Of a DNA stretch of 64,000 nucleotides, positions 25,357 through 33,712 are shown one piece after another. The position numbers and the translations under genes were made by a program. Below the pieces are notes generated by a model. It was not told where the DNA came from. It was given only the letters and a program-made list of their open reading frames with translations, and searched no databases. The stretch spans positions 233,729 to 297,728 of the forward strand of contig NZ_CP064687.1 of the NCBI RefSeq assembly GCF_023100905.1. Reading direction: 5' to 3'. Within the stretch, counting starts at the first letter, position 1. Each line of letters opens with the position of its first letter. The stretch is from Bradyrhizobium sp. 4. GTDB taxonomy: Bacteria > Pseudomonadota > Alphaproteobacteria > Rhizobiales > Xanthobacteraceae.

Positions 25357-26542
25357 GAGCTCGATCCATTCTCTTGGTCTGCACTCTTTGGTCCGCCAAT
25401 AACGATTTTGCCGAATGAAGAGCTCCGCATGACAGAGAGAATCATTCGGGCGCCATCAACCACGGCGCCTTGCGCGTGCTTTGAAAGTCGGTTGCTGGTC
25501 GCTATCTTCGCTTCTAGTGAAGATCGCGACTGAGCCCTTCGGCACTCATTCGGTGGTGTAGTGCGCACGCTGCGCACAACGCTCAATGGGTTTCGGGTGC
25601 GTCATCGCAGCTCAACGTAGCTGACGTTGGTCAAGCAGCTTCATTAGCGATCACGTCGACCAACAAAAGTAAGGGCGCTGAAATTCGACTGCATTGGTGA
25701 CCGCCTCTATGCCACGCTCAAATGCGTTCGCCTCGCTCGCGAGCAATCATAATTGCGCATTCGATACGACCCAAACGTGTGGCCTCTCGACCTTTGCAGG
25801 AGCCCGCTCTACTCAGCTGAACTAGGTGTGCATCTCTTTTCGCCTGGCCCGACCTGTCTTCGAAGTTCAAGTGTTGGAAAACCTTCAACTCAGCGAATTT
25901 TCAAAGAACCTCGCTACCGGCGTACGTGGCGCTAACGGCTCCCTTACTGTTCATCTGCTTTACGAGGTACTTACACGAAGAGCCTTCCGGCTGGAGCAGC
26001 TTGCGGACAGTCTCTCAAAGCACAGAAATTTCAGCTCCGTCGAATCGAAATGCCCTTTGACGCCTACACTCGGAGAACGATCACGTTACGCGGCGCTGCT
26101 TATCTAGCCCACCGGAGACGTTCGCTGCGGCCATCTATCAACGGGCACAGGAAGCCGTCTCGTGCGCTCTCGGAACGCAGCATCGACACCTTCGCGGAAG
26201 TCGCAGAAAGCCTGCGAGTTGCCGCGTACGAAAGGCCTCCGAACTGACCCGGCGCGAGCTTTATAGACAAGCCGTCGGTAAGGACACACTGCGTTTGACT
26301 ATGGCTGATGCAGGCGTCGCCAAATCAGCAGCCCCGCCGTTGCTTTGCAGGCGAGCGGGGGCGGAAAGTCCGCTAGCGGAGCAAAGAAGGTGATTGATTC
26401 CCTCCACTGCTTGTGATTGTTATATGTCAATAAAGCAGCAATCGGAACTAATGAACCATGTCAACTGAAGGGCAGAGAGCACTCTGTCCGATCGAGGCGC
26501 GGCCGGTCTCGCTCGCGACTTGGTTCGAACAGGAGATGTTAC
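25357..26542. other. Gene-free stretch of 1.2 kb before the hydroxyproline locus
   Basis: The longest clean gap in this half of the window. Frames are short and unlike any family I know. The last 140 bases are AT-richer (TGTTATATGTCAATAAAG at about 26418-26435) and probably contain the promoter of the D-amino-acid dehydrogenase gene. No RNA gene or mobile element was recognised. Confidence 0.4.
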
Positions 26543-27778
26543 ATGGCTGAATCGCGTGCCGTCGCCGTTATAGGTGGGGGCGTGGTCGGCGTAAGTTGCG
26601 CGCTCATGCTGGCGCGGGAAGGGCACAACGTCACCGTGGTCGAGGCGGGGCGCATCGGCCATGGCTGCTCTTGGGGCAACGGCGCACAATACAATGCGGG
26701 GTCGGCTCTCCCCATGGCGCATCCCGGTGTCATGTGGCGGGCGATGCGCTGGTTTGCTGACGCTGATGGTCCGGTGCGCTTGGCCCCCCGGGAGTTACCT
26801 CGCACCCTACCTTGGCTCGTCCGCTTCCTGCGTACGGGGCGCCCGGAGGCTTGGGAGGCGGCGTATACGGCTTTGCACGCTCTCAACCAACCGTGTGCCG
26901 TGCTTTATCACGACATGCTCGGCGACTCCGATTGGAGACGATTATTCCGGCCGAACGGTGCGCTCCACGTGTGGCGCGACCTAACGCCAAGCGCGCTAGA
27001 TGAGCGAGTGGACAATCTGCGGACGAAGCATGGCGTGACCTTTGAGAGGCTGAGCGCCGACCAGCTTCGCGAATTGGAGCCAGCTTTATCCCGCGACTAC
27101 AAACGCGGGATATACTTTCCAAACAGTGGCCATGTGACTTCCCCTCTGGCCCTCGTAGAGGGTCTGATGGAGCGAGCCGCTGCGCTTGGCGTTTCAATTC
27201 AGGCCGCGCGGGTTGAGGCCGTAGAGCCGAGCACGGAAGGTGTAACGCTGCAGACCAGTGCCGGGCCCCACCGCTACGACACCGTCGTTATCGCAGCGGG
27301 TATCACTAGCCGCGATCTGGCCCGCTCCCTGGGAGTTTCCCTGTGGCTGGCCAGCGAGCGTGGCTATCACATTACGATGCCGGGGACGTTCGGCGCCATC
27401 AGCCGCCCGGTCACCGACGCAGCGGCAGCCTTCGTTGCAACGCCCCTCGACGCAGGACTGCGCATCGTCGGCATCGCCGAATTCGATGCGCCCGATGCGC
27501 CGCGTGATGCGAAGCAGAACAAGAAGCTGCAAGCATACGCCCGCACAATGCTCCCGGACATATCCATCAGCCAGGTGAATGACTGGATGGGCGTAAGACC
27601 ATCGACTCCAGACAGCCTCCCGATCATCGGCGCCCATCCCAAGCACGCGTCCATCTTGTTCGCCACTGGTCATGGTCACATGGGCATCAGCGGAGCCCCC
27701 ATGACTGCGGCTATCATCTCCGACCTTGTCGCGGGCCGCGCACCACGTATTTCGAGCGCGCCATACCGCCTGCGATAA
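26543..27778 (+). CDS. FAD-dependent D-amino-acid dehydrogenase (probable cis-4-hydroxy-D-proline dehydrogenase)
   Basis: A protein of 411 residues from ATG 26543, with AGGAG at 26531-26535; the frame is open 126 bases upstream, but that part is Arg-rich. It has VAVIGGGVVGVSCALMLARE (dinucleotide fold), VVEAGRIGHGCSWGNGAQYN and the C-terminal FATGHGHMGISGAPMTAAI, all as in DadA. DadA-type enzymes oxidise D-amino acids to imines and pass electrons to the respiratory chain. Because an epimerase, a pyrroline-hydroxycarboxylate deaminase-like enzyme and a semialdehyde dehydrogenase follow, the expected substrate is cis-4-hydroxy-D-proline. It is the single-subunit type, unlike the multi-subunit HcnABC-like enzyme in pseudomonads. 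Confidence 0.88.
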   Translation: MAESRAVAVIGGGVVGVSCALMLAREGHNVTVVEAGRIGHGCSWGNGAQYNAGSALPMAHPGVMWRAMRWFADADGPVRLAPRELPRTLPWLVRFLRTGRPEAWEAAYTALHALNQPCAVLYHDMLGDSDWRRLFRPNGALHVWRDLTPSALDERVDNLRTKHGVTFERLSADQLRELEPALSRDYKRGIYFPNSGHVTSPLALVEGLMERAAALGVSIQAARVEAVEPSTEGVTLQTSAGPHRYDTVVIAAGITSRDLARSLGVSLWLASERGYHITMPGTFGAISRPVTDAAAAFVATPLDAGLRIVGIAEFDAPDAPRDAKQNKKLQAYARTMLPDISISQVNDWMGVRPSTPDSLPIIGAHPKHASILFATGHGHMGISGAPMTAAIISDLVAGRAPRISSAPYRLR

Positions 27779-27784
27779 CCAGTA

Positions 27785-27812
27785 AGCCGCGCAAGTTTAA
27801 CCTTGCGCGGCT
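27785..27812 (+). repeat. Perfect hairpin between the dehydrogenase and the ABC binding protein
   Basis: AGCCGCGCAAG, a 6-base loop (TTTAAC), then CTTGCGCGGCT: an 11-base perfect stem starting seven bases after the dehydrogenase stop. No run of T follows, so it is not a standard terminator. It could protect the upstream mRNA end or partly stop transcription between the two genes. Confidence 0.75.
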
Positions 27813-27828
27813 GAACAGTTATGTTATG

Positions 27829-27857
27829 GTTCAATCAGTAAATTGACCTAGTTCAAT
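27829..27857. promoter_or_regulatory. Possible MocR-type binding region with GTTCAAT repeats
   Basis: GTTCAAT occurs at 27829-27835 and again at 27851-27857, 22 bases apart (about two helical turns), with AATTGACC between them on the opposite sense. MocR regulators often bind spaced direct repeats. It precedes the ABC importer genes, and the MocR gene closes the locus, so it is a candidate site. Confidence 0.35.
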
Positions 27858-27871
27858 GCGAGGAGGCCCTG

Positions 27872-28714
27872 ATGAGCCGTTGGATCTGTACGATCATCGC
27901 TGCTGTGATTGGTGCGGTCGCGCTGTGCGGCCCGGCTTCCAAGCCGGCGCGCGCCGAAAACCCCTCCCTGGTGCTCGACCGCATCAAGGCGAGTGGCAAG
28001 CTCAAATTTCCGGTCATGGTTGCGGAAGAGCCAGGCTACATCAAGGATCCGCGCACGGGCGAATGGTCCGGATTTTTCGTCGACTGGGGCAAGGACATCG
28101 CGACTCTGCTCGGCGTTCAGGTCGAATATTATGAGACGACCTGGGGCAACCTCGCTGCCGATTTTCAGGCGGGTAAAATCGACCTTGCGGTGGCGCTAAA
28201 TCCGAACCCTCGCCGTGGCCTCGTCATCGATTATGTGCCGGGCTCCATCGTCGAGGGCATCTGGGCGCTGGTCGCGCGTCCTGGCTTTACGCCCAAGACC
28301 TGGCGCGAGATGGACAAGAAGGAAGTGCGCATCGCCGTGCAGAAGGGCGGCACAATGCAAGTCATCGCCGAATCCGTGATCCCGAACTCCACCATCGTCG
28401 TGGTGCCCACGCGCGACCAGGCGGTGCTCGAGCTACAGTCAGGCAAAATCGATGCGATGATCATTGCCGACCAGGATGCGGCCCTTCTCGACTCCAAGGG
28501 CGTCGGCAAGGCCGTGGTACCGACGCCTATCCTGCGCAACCCTGCGACGATCGGTATCCGCCGCGAAGCCGGAAACGAGGGCTTCTCCAACTTCCTGGCC
28601 AATTGGATGTCGCAGCAGAATTCGCTCGGCCTCGCTTGCTCGCGCATCACTCGTTACATGCTCGATCGCGGCATCGACATGAAAGTGGTTCCCCAGTCCG
28701 GCAAGTATTGCTGA
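27872..28714 (+). CDS. Amino-acid ABC transporter, periplasmic binding protein
   Basis: A 280-residue protein with a Sec signal (ICTIIAAVIGAVALCG, cleavage likely after ARA at residue 28) and the family-3 solute-binding fold. LKFPVMVAEEPGYIKD, GEWSGFFVDWGKDIATLLGV and WGNLAADFQAGKIDLAVALN are the ligand-pocket segments of the HisJ/GlnH group. GAGGAGG precedes the ATG. It is followed by the epimerase and then by the permease and ATPase of the same system. By context it binds hydroxyproline (trans-4-hydroxy-L-proline or an epimer). Confidence 0.88.
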   Translation: MSRWICTIIAAVIGAVALCGPASKPARAENPSLVLDRIKASGKLKFPVMVAEEPGYIKDPRTGEWSGFFVDWGKDIATLLGVQVEYYETTWGNLAADFQAGKIDLAVALNPNPRRGLVIDYVPGSIVEGIWALVARPGFTPKTWREMDKKEVRIAVQKGGTMQVIAESVIPNSTIVVVPTRDQAVLELQSGKIDAMIIADQDAALLDSKGVGKAVVPTPILRNPATIGIRREAGNEGFSNFLANWMSQQNSLGLACSRITRYMLDRGIDMKVVPQSGKYC

Positions 28715-28718
28715 CGCC

Positions 28719-29687
28719 ATGCGTACGAGCCGTCTCTTCACAGTCATCGACAGCCACACCGCAGGGCATCCCACCCGAACAGTCATGGCAGGCATCCCTG
28801 TGTTGCGCGGGGACAGCGTCCGCGAGCAGCGGGACGATTTCCGTAACAATCATGACGGCTTGAGAACGTTACTGCTCCATGAGCCGCGCGGGCATGCCGC
28901 CATGGCTGCGGCCGTGCCCGTGGCTTCCCGTGAGGCGGACAAGGGGCTGTTTTTCATCTTCTCCTACGTCTACGCCGACATGTGCGGGCACGCCACGATC
29001 GGCTACATCGCCAGTCTGGCCGCAACGGGAGCTCTGCCGCAGGGCTTTGAGCAAAACGGCATGTCGATCGAGACCCCGGCGGGTATCGTCCGTGTGACCG
29101 GCACGTTCGAAGCCGGCCAGCTCACGTCCGTCTTGTTGCGCAACGTGCCCTCTTTCGTGCTCGCCTCCGATGTTGTTTCCGAGGTCGAAGGTCTCGGCAC
29201 GGTGAGCTGCGATATTGCTTACAGCGGGATTACCTACGCATTGGTCGACGCTGATAAACTCGATCTTCCGTTCAGCATTGATCACGCCAGCCGCTGGTGC
29301 CGTGTGGGATTGGGAATCAAGGAAGCGCTGAATCAAAGCGGAGTGCCGAAGGTCGACAGCGTTCTGTTTTATCAGTCGATCACGGGTGGCGGCCGCCATC
29401 TGGTGATTTTGGCCGGCAATAAGTTCGACCGTTCGCCTTGCGGCACCGGGACCTCCGCCCGATTGGCCCAGCTTCACGCCCGCGGGCAGCTGGCCGTGGG
29501 CGCGCACTACCGAGCGGAGAACATTCTTGGCGTGCCCTTTGAGGCCAAGGTCGCCGAGTTGGGCAGAGGGCATGATGGCCAGCCCGCGGTGATCCCGGAG
29601 GTGCGGGGCATGGCTCATATAACGGGATTCTCCACGCTCGTGCTGGAAACGGACGATCCGCTGCCAGCCGGCTTTCTTCCCAATTGA
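28719..29687 (+). CDS. Proline racemase-family epimerase (probable 4-hydroxyproline 2-epimerase)
   Basis: A 322-residue protein of the proline racemase family, which uses two cysteines to remove and return the alpha-proton. Both are present: Cys89 in MCGHATIG and Cys241 in DRSPCGTGTSA. In trans-3-hydroxyproline dehydratases one of the pair is Thr, so this should be an epimerase or racemase. TVIDSHTAGHPTRTVMAG is the N-terminal pocket segment. It lies between the binding protein and the permease of the ABC system, four bases after the former. With the dehydrogenase, the deaminase and the semialdehyde dehydrogenase it fits conversion of trans-4-hydroxy-L-proline to cis-4-hydroxy-D-proline. Cytosolic. 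Confidence 0.9.
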   Translation: MRTSRLFTVIDSHTAGHPTRTVMAGIPVLRGDSVREQRDDFRNNHDGLRTLLLHEPRGHAAMAAAVPVASREADKGLFFIFSYVYADMCGHATIGYIASLAATGALPQGFEQNGMSIETPAGIVRVTGTFEAGQLTSVLLRNVPSFVLASDVVSEVEGLGTVSCDIAYSGITYALVDADKLDLPFSIDHASRWCRVGLGIKEALNQSGVPKVDSVLFYQSITGGGRHLVILAGNKFDRSPCGTGTSARLAQLHARGQLAVGAHYRAENILGVPFEAKVAELGRGHDGQPAVIPEVRGMAHITGFSTLVLETDDPLPAGFLPN

Positions 29688-29698
29688 TGGAGAGTGCC

Positions 29699-30352
29699 AT
29701 GAAATTCGATCCCTCCATCGTCTTCGCGAATTGGGACATTCTGGCCTACGGGCTGCTCGTCACTCTGAAATACACGATCTACACCTGCGCCATCGGGCTC
29801 GCGATCGGCCTCTTTGTGGCGCTGCTTCAGCTCACCCCATGGCTGATCTTGCGCTGGACCGGCCGTGTCTGGGTCGAGTTCTTCCGCAACATCCCGCTGC
29901 TCGTGCTGCTGATGTGGACCTATTATGCCTTGCCGATCTTTCTTCAGATCCAGATCGGAAAAGAAACTGCGGGCATTCTGGGTCTCGGATTCTATGCCAG
30001 CGGCTTCTATGCCGAGATCCTGCGCGCTGGCGTCCAGTCGATCGACCGTGGCCAGACTGACGCCGCAATCGCCTTGGGAATGGGGTACGTGCAGCGCATG
30101 AAGCGGATCATCCTGCCGCAGGCACTCCGCCGCATGGTGCCGCCGCTGATGGGCCAGACCATCATGCAGCTCAAAAATACGACGCTGCTCTCGGTGCTCA
30201 CCATCCCTGATCTGCTTTATCAGGCAGGCTACATCGCGAGCTTCACCTACCGGCCAATGGAGGTCTACACCGCGATCGGCGCCGTCTTTATCCTCTTGCT
30301 GTTCCCCCTCAGCGCTCTTTCTCGCCGCTTCGAGCGCAAGGAGGCCGCGTGA
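29699..30352 (+). CDS. Amino-acid ABC transporter permease (HisM/GlnP type)
   Basis: A protein of about 217 residues from ATG 29699 behind GGAGAG; a TTG at 29684 overlapping the epimerase stop is a less likely start. It has several membrane segments. The permease motif is visible: RAGVQSIDRGQTDAAIALGM, then RMKRIILPQALRRMVPPLMG, which is the EAA-loop that contacts the ATPase. Only one permease gene is present, so a homodimer is expected. Overlaps with neighbours show one tight operon. Confidence 0.88.
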   Translation: MKFDPSIVFANWDILAYGLLVTLKYTIYTCAIGLAIGLFVALLQLTPWLILRWTGRVWVEFFRNIPLLVLLMWTYYALPIFLQIQIGKETAGILGLGFYASGFYAEILRAGVQSIDRGQTDAAIALGMGYVQRMKRIILPQALRRMVPPLMGQTIMQLKNTTLLSVLTIPDLLYQAGYIASFTYRPMEVYTAIGAVFILLLFPLSALSRRFERKEAA

Positions 30353-31191
30353 TGACCGTGACATCCGCCGAAATCGTACTGAGCGTTCGGGGCATCGAGA
30401 AGTCCTATGGTAAAAACCATGTACTTCGCGGCGTCGATCTCGACGTCCATCGCGGAGAGGTGGTCTGCCTGATTGGCGCGAGCGGCTCGGGCAAAACCTC
30501 GCTGCTGCGATGCATGAACCTGTTGATGGAGCCAGACCAAGGCGAGATCGTCATCGAGGGGGCGCCTCTCTTCCGTCGCTCCGGGGCCGAGCGGCTGAAG
30601 CTCTCTGGCCGGCAGGTCAGCGCCGCGCGCGTCAAAACCGGAATGGTGTTCCAGAGCTTTAACCTGTTCCCCCACCGTACGGCGCTAGAGAACATCATCG
30701 AAGCCCCAGTGGTGGTGAAGAAAGTGTCGCGCGCCGAAGCCGAGGCTCGGGGTCGCGAGCTCCTCACCCGTATGGGTCTTCCCGAGGCCGGGCACAAATA
30801 TCCTTCGCAATTATCGGGCGGTCAGCAGCAGCGCGTTGCCATCGCCAGGGCGCTCGCTATGCAGCCCACCATCATGCTTTTCGACGAGCCGACCTCGGCG
30901 CTGGACCCAGAACTGGTTGGCGAGGTGCTCGCCGCGATCCGCCAGCTCGCCGCCGAAGGAATGACCATGGTGATCGTCACCCATGAAATCGGCTTCGCCT
31001 ATGAGCTAGCCGATCGAGTGGTCTTCATGGACCAAGGAGTCGTTGCAGCCAGCGGAGCTCCGCGTGAACTCCTGCTTTCGAACGCAAACCCGAGGCTCGC
31101 TGCCTTCGTCGGCCGGTTCACTGAGCAGGCCCGTCTTCTCGGCCCCCTCACTTCGCAGGCGGCCGCACCTTCAACCACATCTCCAGCATAG
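30352..31191 (+). CDS. Amino-acid ABC transporter ATP-binding protein
   Basis: A protein of 279 residues; ATG 30352 shares one base with the permease stop (TGATG), and GTG 30349 is possible too. It has Walker A GASGSGKTS, the Q-loop VFQSFNLFPH, the ABC signature QLSGGQQQRVAIARALA, Walker B IMLFDEPTSALDPE and the switch His in IVTHEIGFAYELA. It drives import by the binding protein and permease just upstream. The order binding protein - epimerase - permease - ATPase shows the enzyme is integral to the transport operon. Confidence 0.92.
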   Translation: MTVTSAEIVLSVRGIEKSYGKNHVLRGVDLDVHRGEVVCLIGASGSGKTSLLRCMNLLMEPDQGEIVIEGAPLFRRSGAERLKLSGRQVSAARVKTGMVFQSFNLFPHRTALENIIEAPVVVKKVSRAEAEARGRELLTRMGLPEAGHKYPSQLSGGQQQRVAIARALAMQPTIMLFDEPTSALDPELVGEVLAAIRQLAAEGMTMVIVTHEIGFAYELADRVVFMDQGVVAASGAPRELLLSNANPRLAAFVGRFTEQARLLGPLTSQAAAPSTTSPA

Positions 31192-31202
31192 GACAGTAGA
31201 TC

Positions 31203-32102
31203 ATGACCAACGTGACCTGGGGCGGTATCTTCCCCGTGCTCGTCACTCCCTTTGGCGCCAATGGCTCGATTGATGAGACCAGATATAAGGCGCTCATTGA
31301 CGATGCGATCGCCAATGGTGCGCAGGGCGTCGTGGCGGCTGGCAGCACCGGAGAATTTTATGCGCTCACCAAGGCCGAGCGCGCGCGTCTCTACAAGTTG
31401 ACCGTTGACCATGTGGGCGGCCGCCTTCCCGTGCTGGCGGGCGTCGCCGATTTGCGTGTCGAGGACGTGCTTGAAGCGTGCCAATCGGCCGTGGCAGCGG
31501 GGTGCGCGGGGGGCATGATCCTGCCACCTATCTACGCCATGCCGAGTCCGCGTGAGATCGTGACCTTCTTCGAACACATCTCCCGTAACACGTCACTGCC
31601 GCTGATGCTCTACAACAGCCCGCGGCGCGCCGGCGTCGACATCACGCCAGCCCTTGTCGAGCAGCTCTCCGCACTGCCAACGGTGGTCGCGATCAAGGAT
31701 AGCTCCGGCGTCATTACCCAAGTGACTGAGCTTGTGCAGCGTGTCGGGAACAGACTTCGTGTCTTCGTCGGCTACGAGACAATGATCGTGCCCGCCCGCG
31801 CCGTTGGTGCTCACGGCGTTGTCGCCATGGCGCATCAAATCGCAGGGCCTTTGATCCGCGACTACTGGGACAAGGCTCTCAGCGGTGACAAGGGATTGGA
31901 TGATCTCGGCCGCGACGTCTTCGCCTTCTATCGCTGCTTCCAGTCCGGATCCTATTACGCGGCCATCAAAGAGACCATGAGCCAGCTCGGTCGGAGCGCG
32001 GGTGACCCGCGGCTGCCGCTGCTGCCCTTGGCAGACGAACAGAAGGCGGCCATCGCGAAGATCATTTCCGAGGCCGGTCTTATGCGCTGGGCTAAGGCCT
32101 AA
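31203..32102 (+). CDS. DapA-family protein (probable 1-pyrroline-4-hydroxy-2-carboxylate deaminase)
   Basis: A 299-residue class I aldolase-like protein. It shows GIFPVLVTPFGANGSID, the AAGSTGEFYALTKAER loop (G-S-T-G-E), LMLYNSPRRAG and the Schiff-base Lys in VVAIKDSSGVI. In hydroxyproline loci this family removes ammonia and water from pyrroline-4-hydroxy-2-carboxylate and yields 2-oxoglutarate semialdehyde. The gene stands 11 bases after the transporter ATPase and before the semialdehyde dehydrogenase, exactly where that step is needed. On sequence alone it could also be read as a dihydrodipicolinate synthase or keto-deoxy acid enzyme; the context decides. Confidence 0.85.
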   Translation: MTNVTWGGIFPVLVTPFGANGSIDETRYKALIDDAIANGAQGVVAAGSTGEFYALTKAERARLYKLTVDHVGGRLPVLAGVADLRVEDVLEACQSAVAAGCAGGMILPPIYAMPSPREIVTFFEHISRNTSLPLMLYNSPRRAGVDITPALVEQLSALPTVVAIKDSSGVITQVTELVQRVGNRLRVFVGYETMIVPARAVGAHGVVAMAHQIAGPLIRDYWDKALSGDKGLDDLGRDVFAFYRCFQSGSYYAAIKETMSQLGRSAGDPRLPLLPLADEQKAAIAKIISEAGLMRWAKA

Positions 32103-32272
32103 GAAGGCCGGTCCAATCCTGCCACTGGGGAAATCAACGTCGGTCGCAGAGCCCACTTACTTTGAGAGCAGAGACGGTTCACATCGGTGCCACCTCGACA
32201 GAAGGGGCTCGGTCCAATCGGACTCTCGTTCACTCGCGCCTGAGCGCAACATATCCGTCTAAGGAATCGAAG

Positions 32273-33706
32273 ATGTATACGAAACTGGCACTCCTGATCG
32301 ATGGTGAGTGGATCGAGGAAACCAATGCTGGAAGCGAGACCGTTCTCAACCCGGCGACGGAGCAGCCTCTTGGTAAGCTGCCGCACGCCGGGACGGAAGA
32401 ACTAGACCGCGCACTCACGGCGGCAAACCGGGCCTTCGCAGGCTGGAGGCGCACCTCGCCTTATGAGCGGGGGCAGATCTTGCGCCGCGCGGCCGGCCTG
32501 ATGCGAGAGCGTTTAGACCATATCGCCACTGTGCTGACCTTGGAGGAAGGTAAGACCCTCGCGGAAGCGAGGGGTGAGATCACCGCCGCGGCAGAGTTTT
32601 TTGACTGGTTCGCGGAAGAGGGGCGGCGCAGCTATGGGCGAGTGATCCCGGCGCGCCTGCCCGATATGCGCCAGACGGTCACGCAGGAGCCGGTCGGCCC
32701 GGTCGCTTGCTTCACGCCCTGGAACTTCCCGGCAGTAACGCCCGCGCGCAAAATCGCCCCCGCTCTTGCCGCCGGATGCACTTGCATCATCAAGCCAGCT
32801 GAGGAAACGCCGGGTACCACGCTGGAGATCGCGCGGGCGCTCACCGACGCAGGGCTCCCCAAAGGCGTGCTGAACGTGGTTTTCGGCATCCCGGCAAAAG
32901 TCTCCGAATATCTCCTGCGTTCCCCCATCATCCGCAAAATCTCGTTCACGGGATCAACACCCGTGGGACGTCACCTCGCTCGGCTTGCAGGAGAGACCCT
33001 GACCCTCGCCACAATGGAGCTGGGCGGCCATGCACCGGTGATCGTCGCGAAAGACGCCGACGTACAGCGCGCGGCGGAACTCTCCATGACCATCAAGCTG
33101 CGCAACACTGGCCAGGTTTGCACTTCGCCGACACGATTTTTCGTGGAACAGCCGGTCTACGAAGAGTACCTCGAACACGCTCGTGCCTTCGTGGAGAAGC
33201 AGGTTGTCGGTGATGGCCTGCAGGCGGGCACCACAGTGGGGCCCGTCGCCAACACGCGCCGTGTCGCTGCCATGGACGACCTGATCTCCGACGCCTTGTC
33301 CCACTCGGCGCGCCTTGTGGTCGGAGGTGAACGACTGAAGGGGACGGGTCTGATGTATCGACCCACCATCCTGGCGGATATGCCGGACCGGGCGCGGGCT
33401 ATGAGAGAAGAGCCGTTCGGCCCGCTTGCGCTGGTACAACCTGTTGATGACCTAGAACAGGCCATCGCACGGGCGAATGCATTGCCCTACGGTCTGGCCG
33501 GATATGCCTTCACCCGCTGCGCCGCGACTGCCAATCGCATAGCGGAGGAGATGGAGGTCGGCGTCATCGGCATCAACCAGATGGTGGTGACGATACCCGA
33601 GACGCCATTCGGCGGAATCGGCGACAGTGGCTGGGGCCGCGAGGGCGGCATCGAGGGTCTGGAGTCCTACACTGTCAGAAAATATGTCGGCCATCTTCAT
33701 GTCTAG
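32273..33706 (+). CDS. Aldehyde dehydrogenase (probable 2-oxoglutarate semialdehyde dehydrogenase)
   Basis: A protein of 477 residues from ATG 32273, with AAGGA at 32261-32265; the frame is open back to 32162, but that part is not family-like. Catalytic Cys283 lies in NTGQVCTSPTRFF and Glu249 in MELGGHAP. NFPAVTPARKIAPALAAGCT and IRKISFTGSTPVG form the NAD(P)-binding segments. It oxidises an aldehyde to an acid with NAD or NADP. In this locus the substrate should be 2-oxoglutarate semialdehyde, giving 2-oxoglutarate for the TCA cycle. Succinate-semialdehyde dehydrogenases are very close relatives, so substrate choice rests on context. Confidence 0.9.
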   Translation: MYTKLALLIDGEWIEETNAGSETVLNPATEQPLGKLPHAGTEELDRALTAANRAFAGWRRTSPYERGQILRRAAGLMRERLDHIATVLTLEEGKTLAEARGEITAAAEFFDWFAEEGRRSYGRVIPARLPDMRQTVTQEPVGPVACFTPWNFPAVTPARKIAPALAAGCTCIIKPAEETPGTTLEIARALTDAGLPKGVLNVVFGIPAKVSEYLLRSPIIRKISFTGSTPVGRHLARLAGETLTLATMELGGHAPVIVAKDADVQRAAELSMTIKLRNTGQVCTSPTRFFVEQPVYEEYLEHARAFVEKQVVGDGLQAGTTVGPVANTRRVAAMDDLISDALSHSARLVVGGERLKGTGLMYRPTILADMPDRARAMREEPFGPLALVQPVDDLEQAIARANALPYGLAGYAFTRCAATANRIAEEMEVGVIGINQMVVTIPETPFGGIGDSGWGREGGIEGLESYTVRKYVGHLHV

Positions 33707-33712
33707 CATCCG

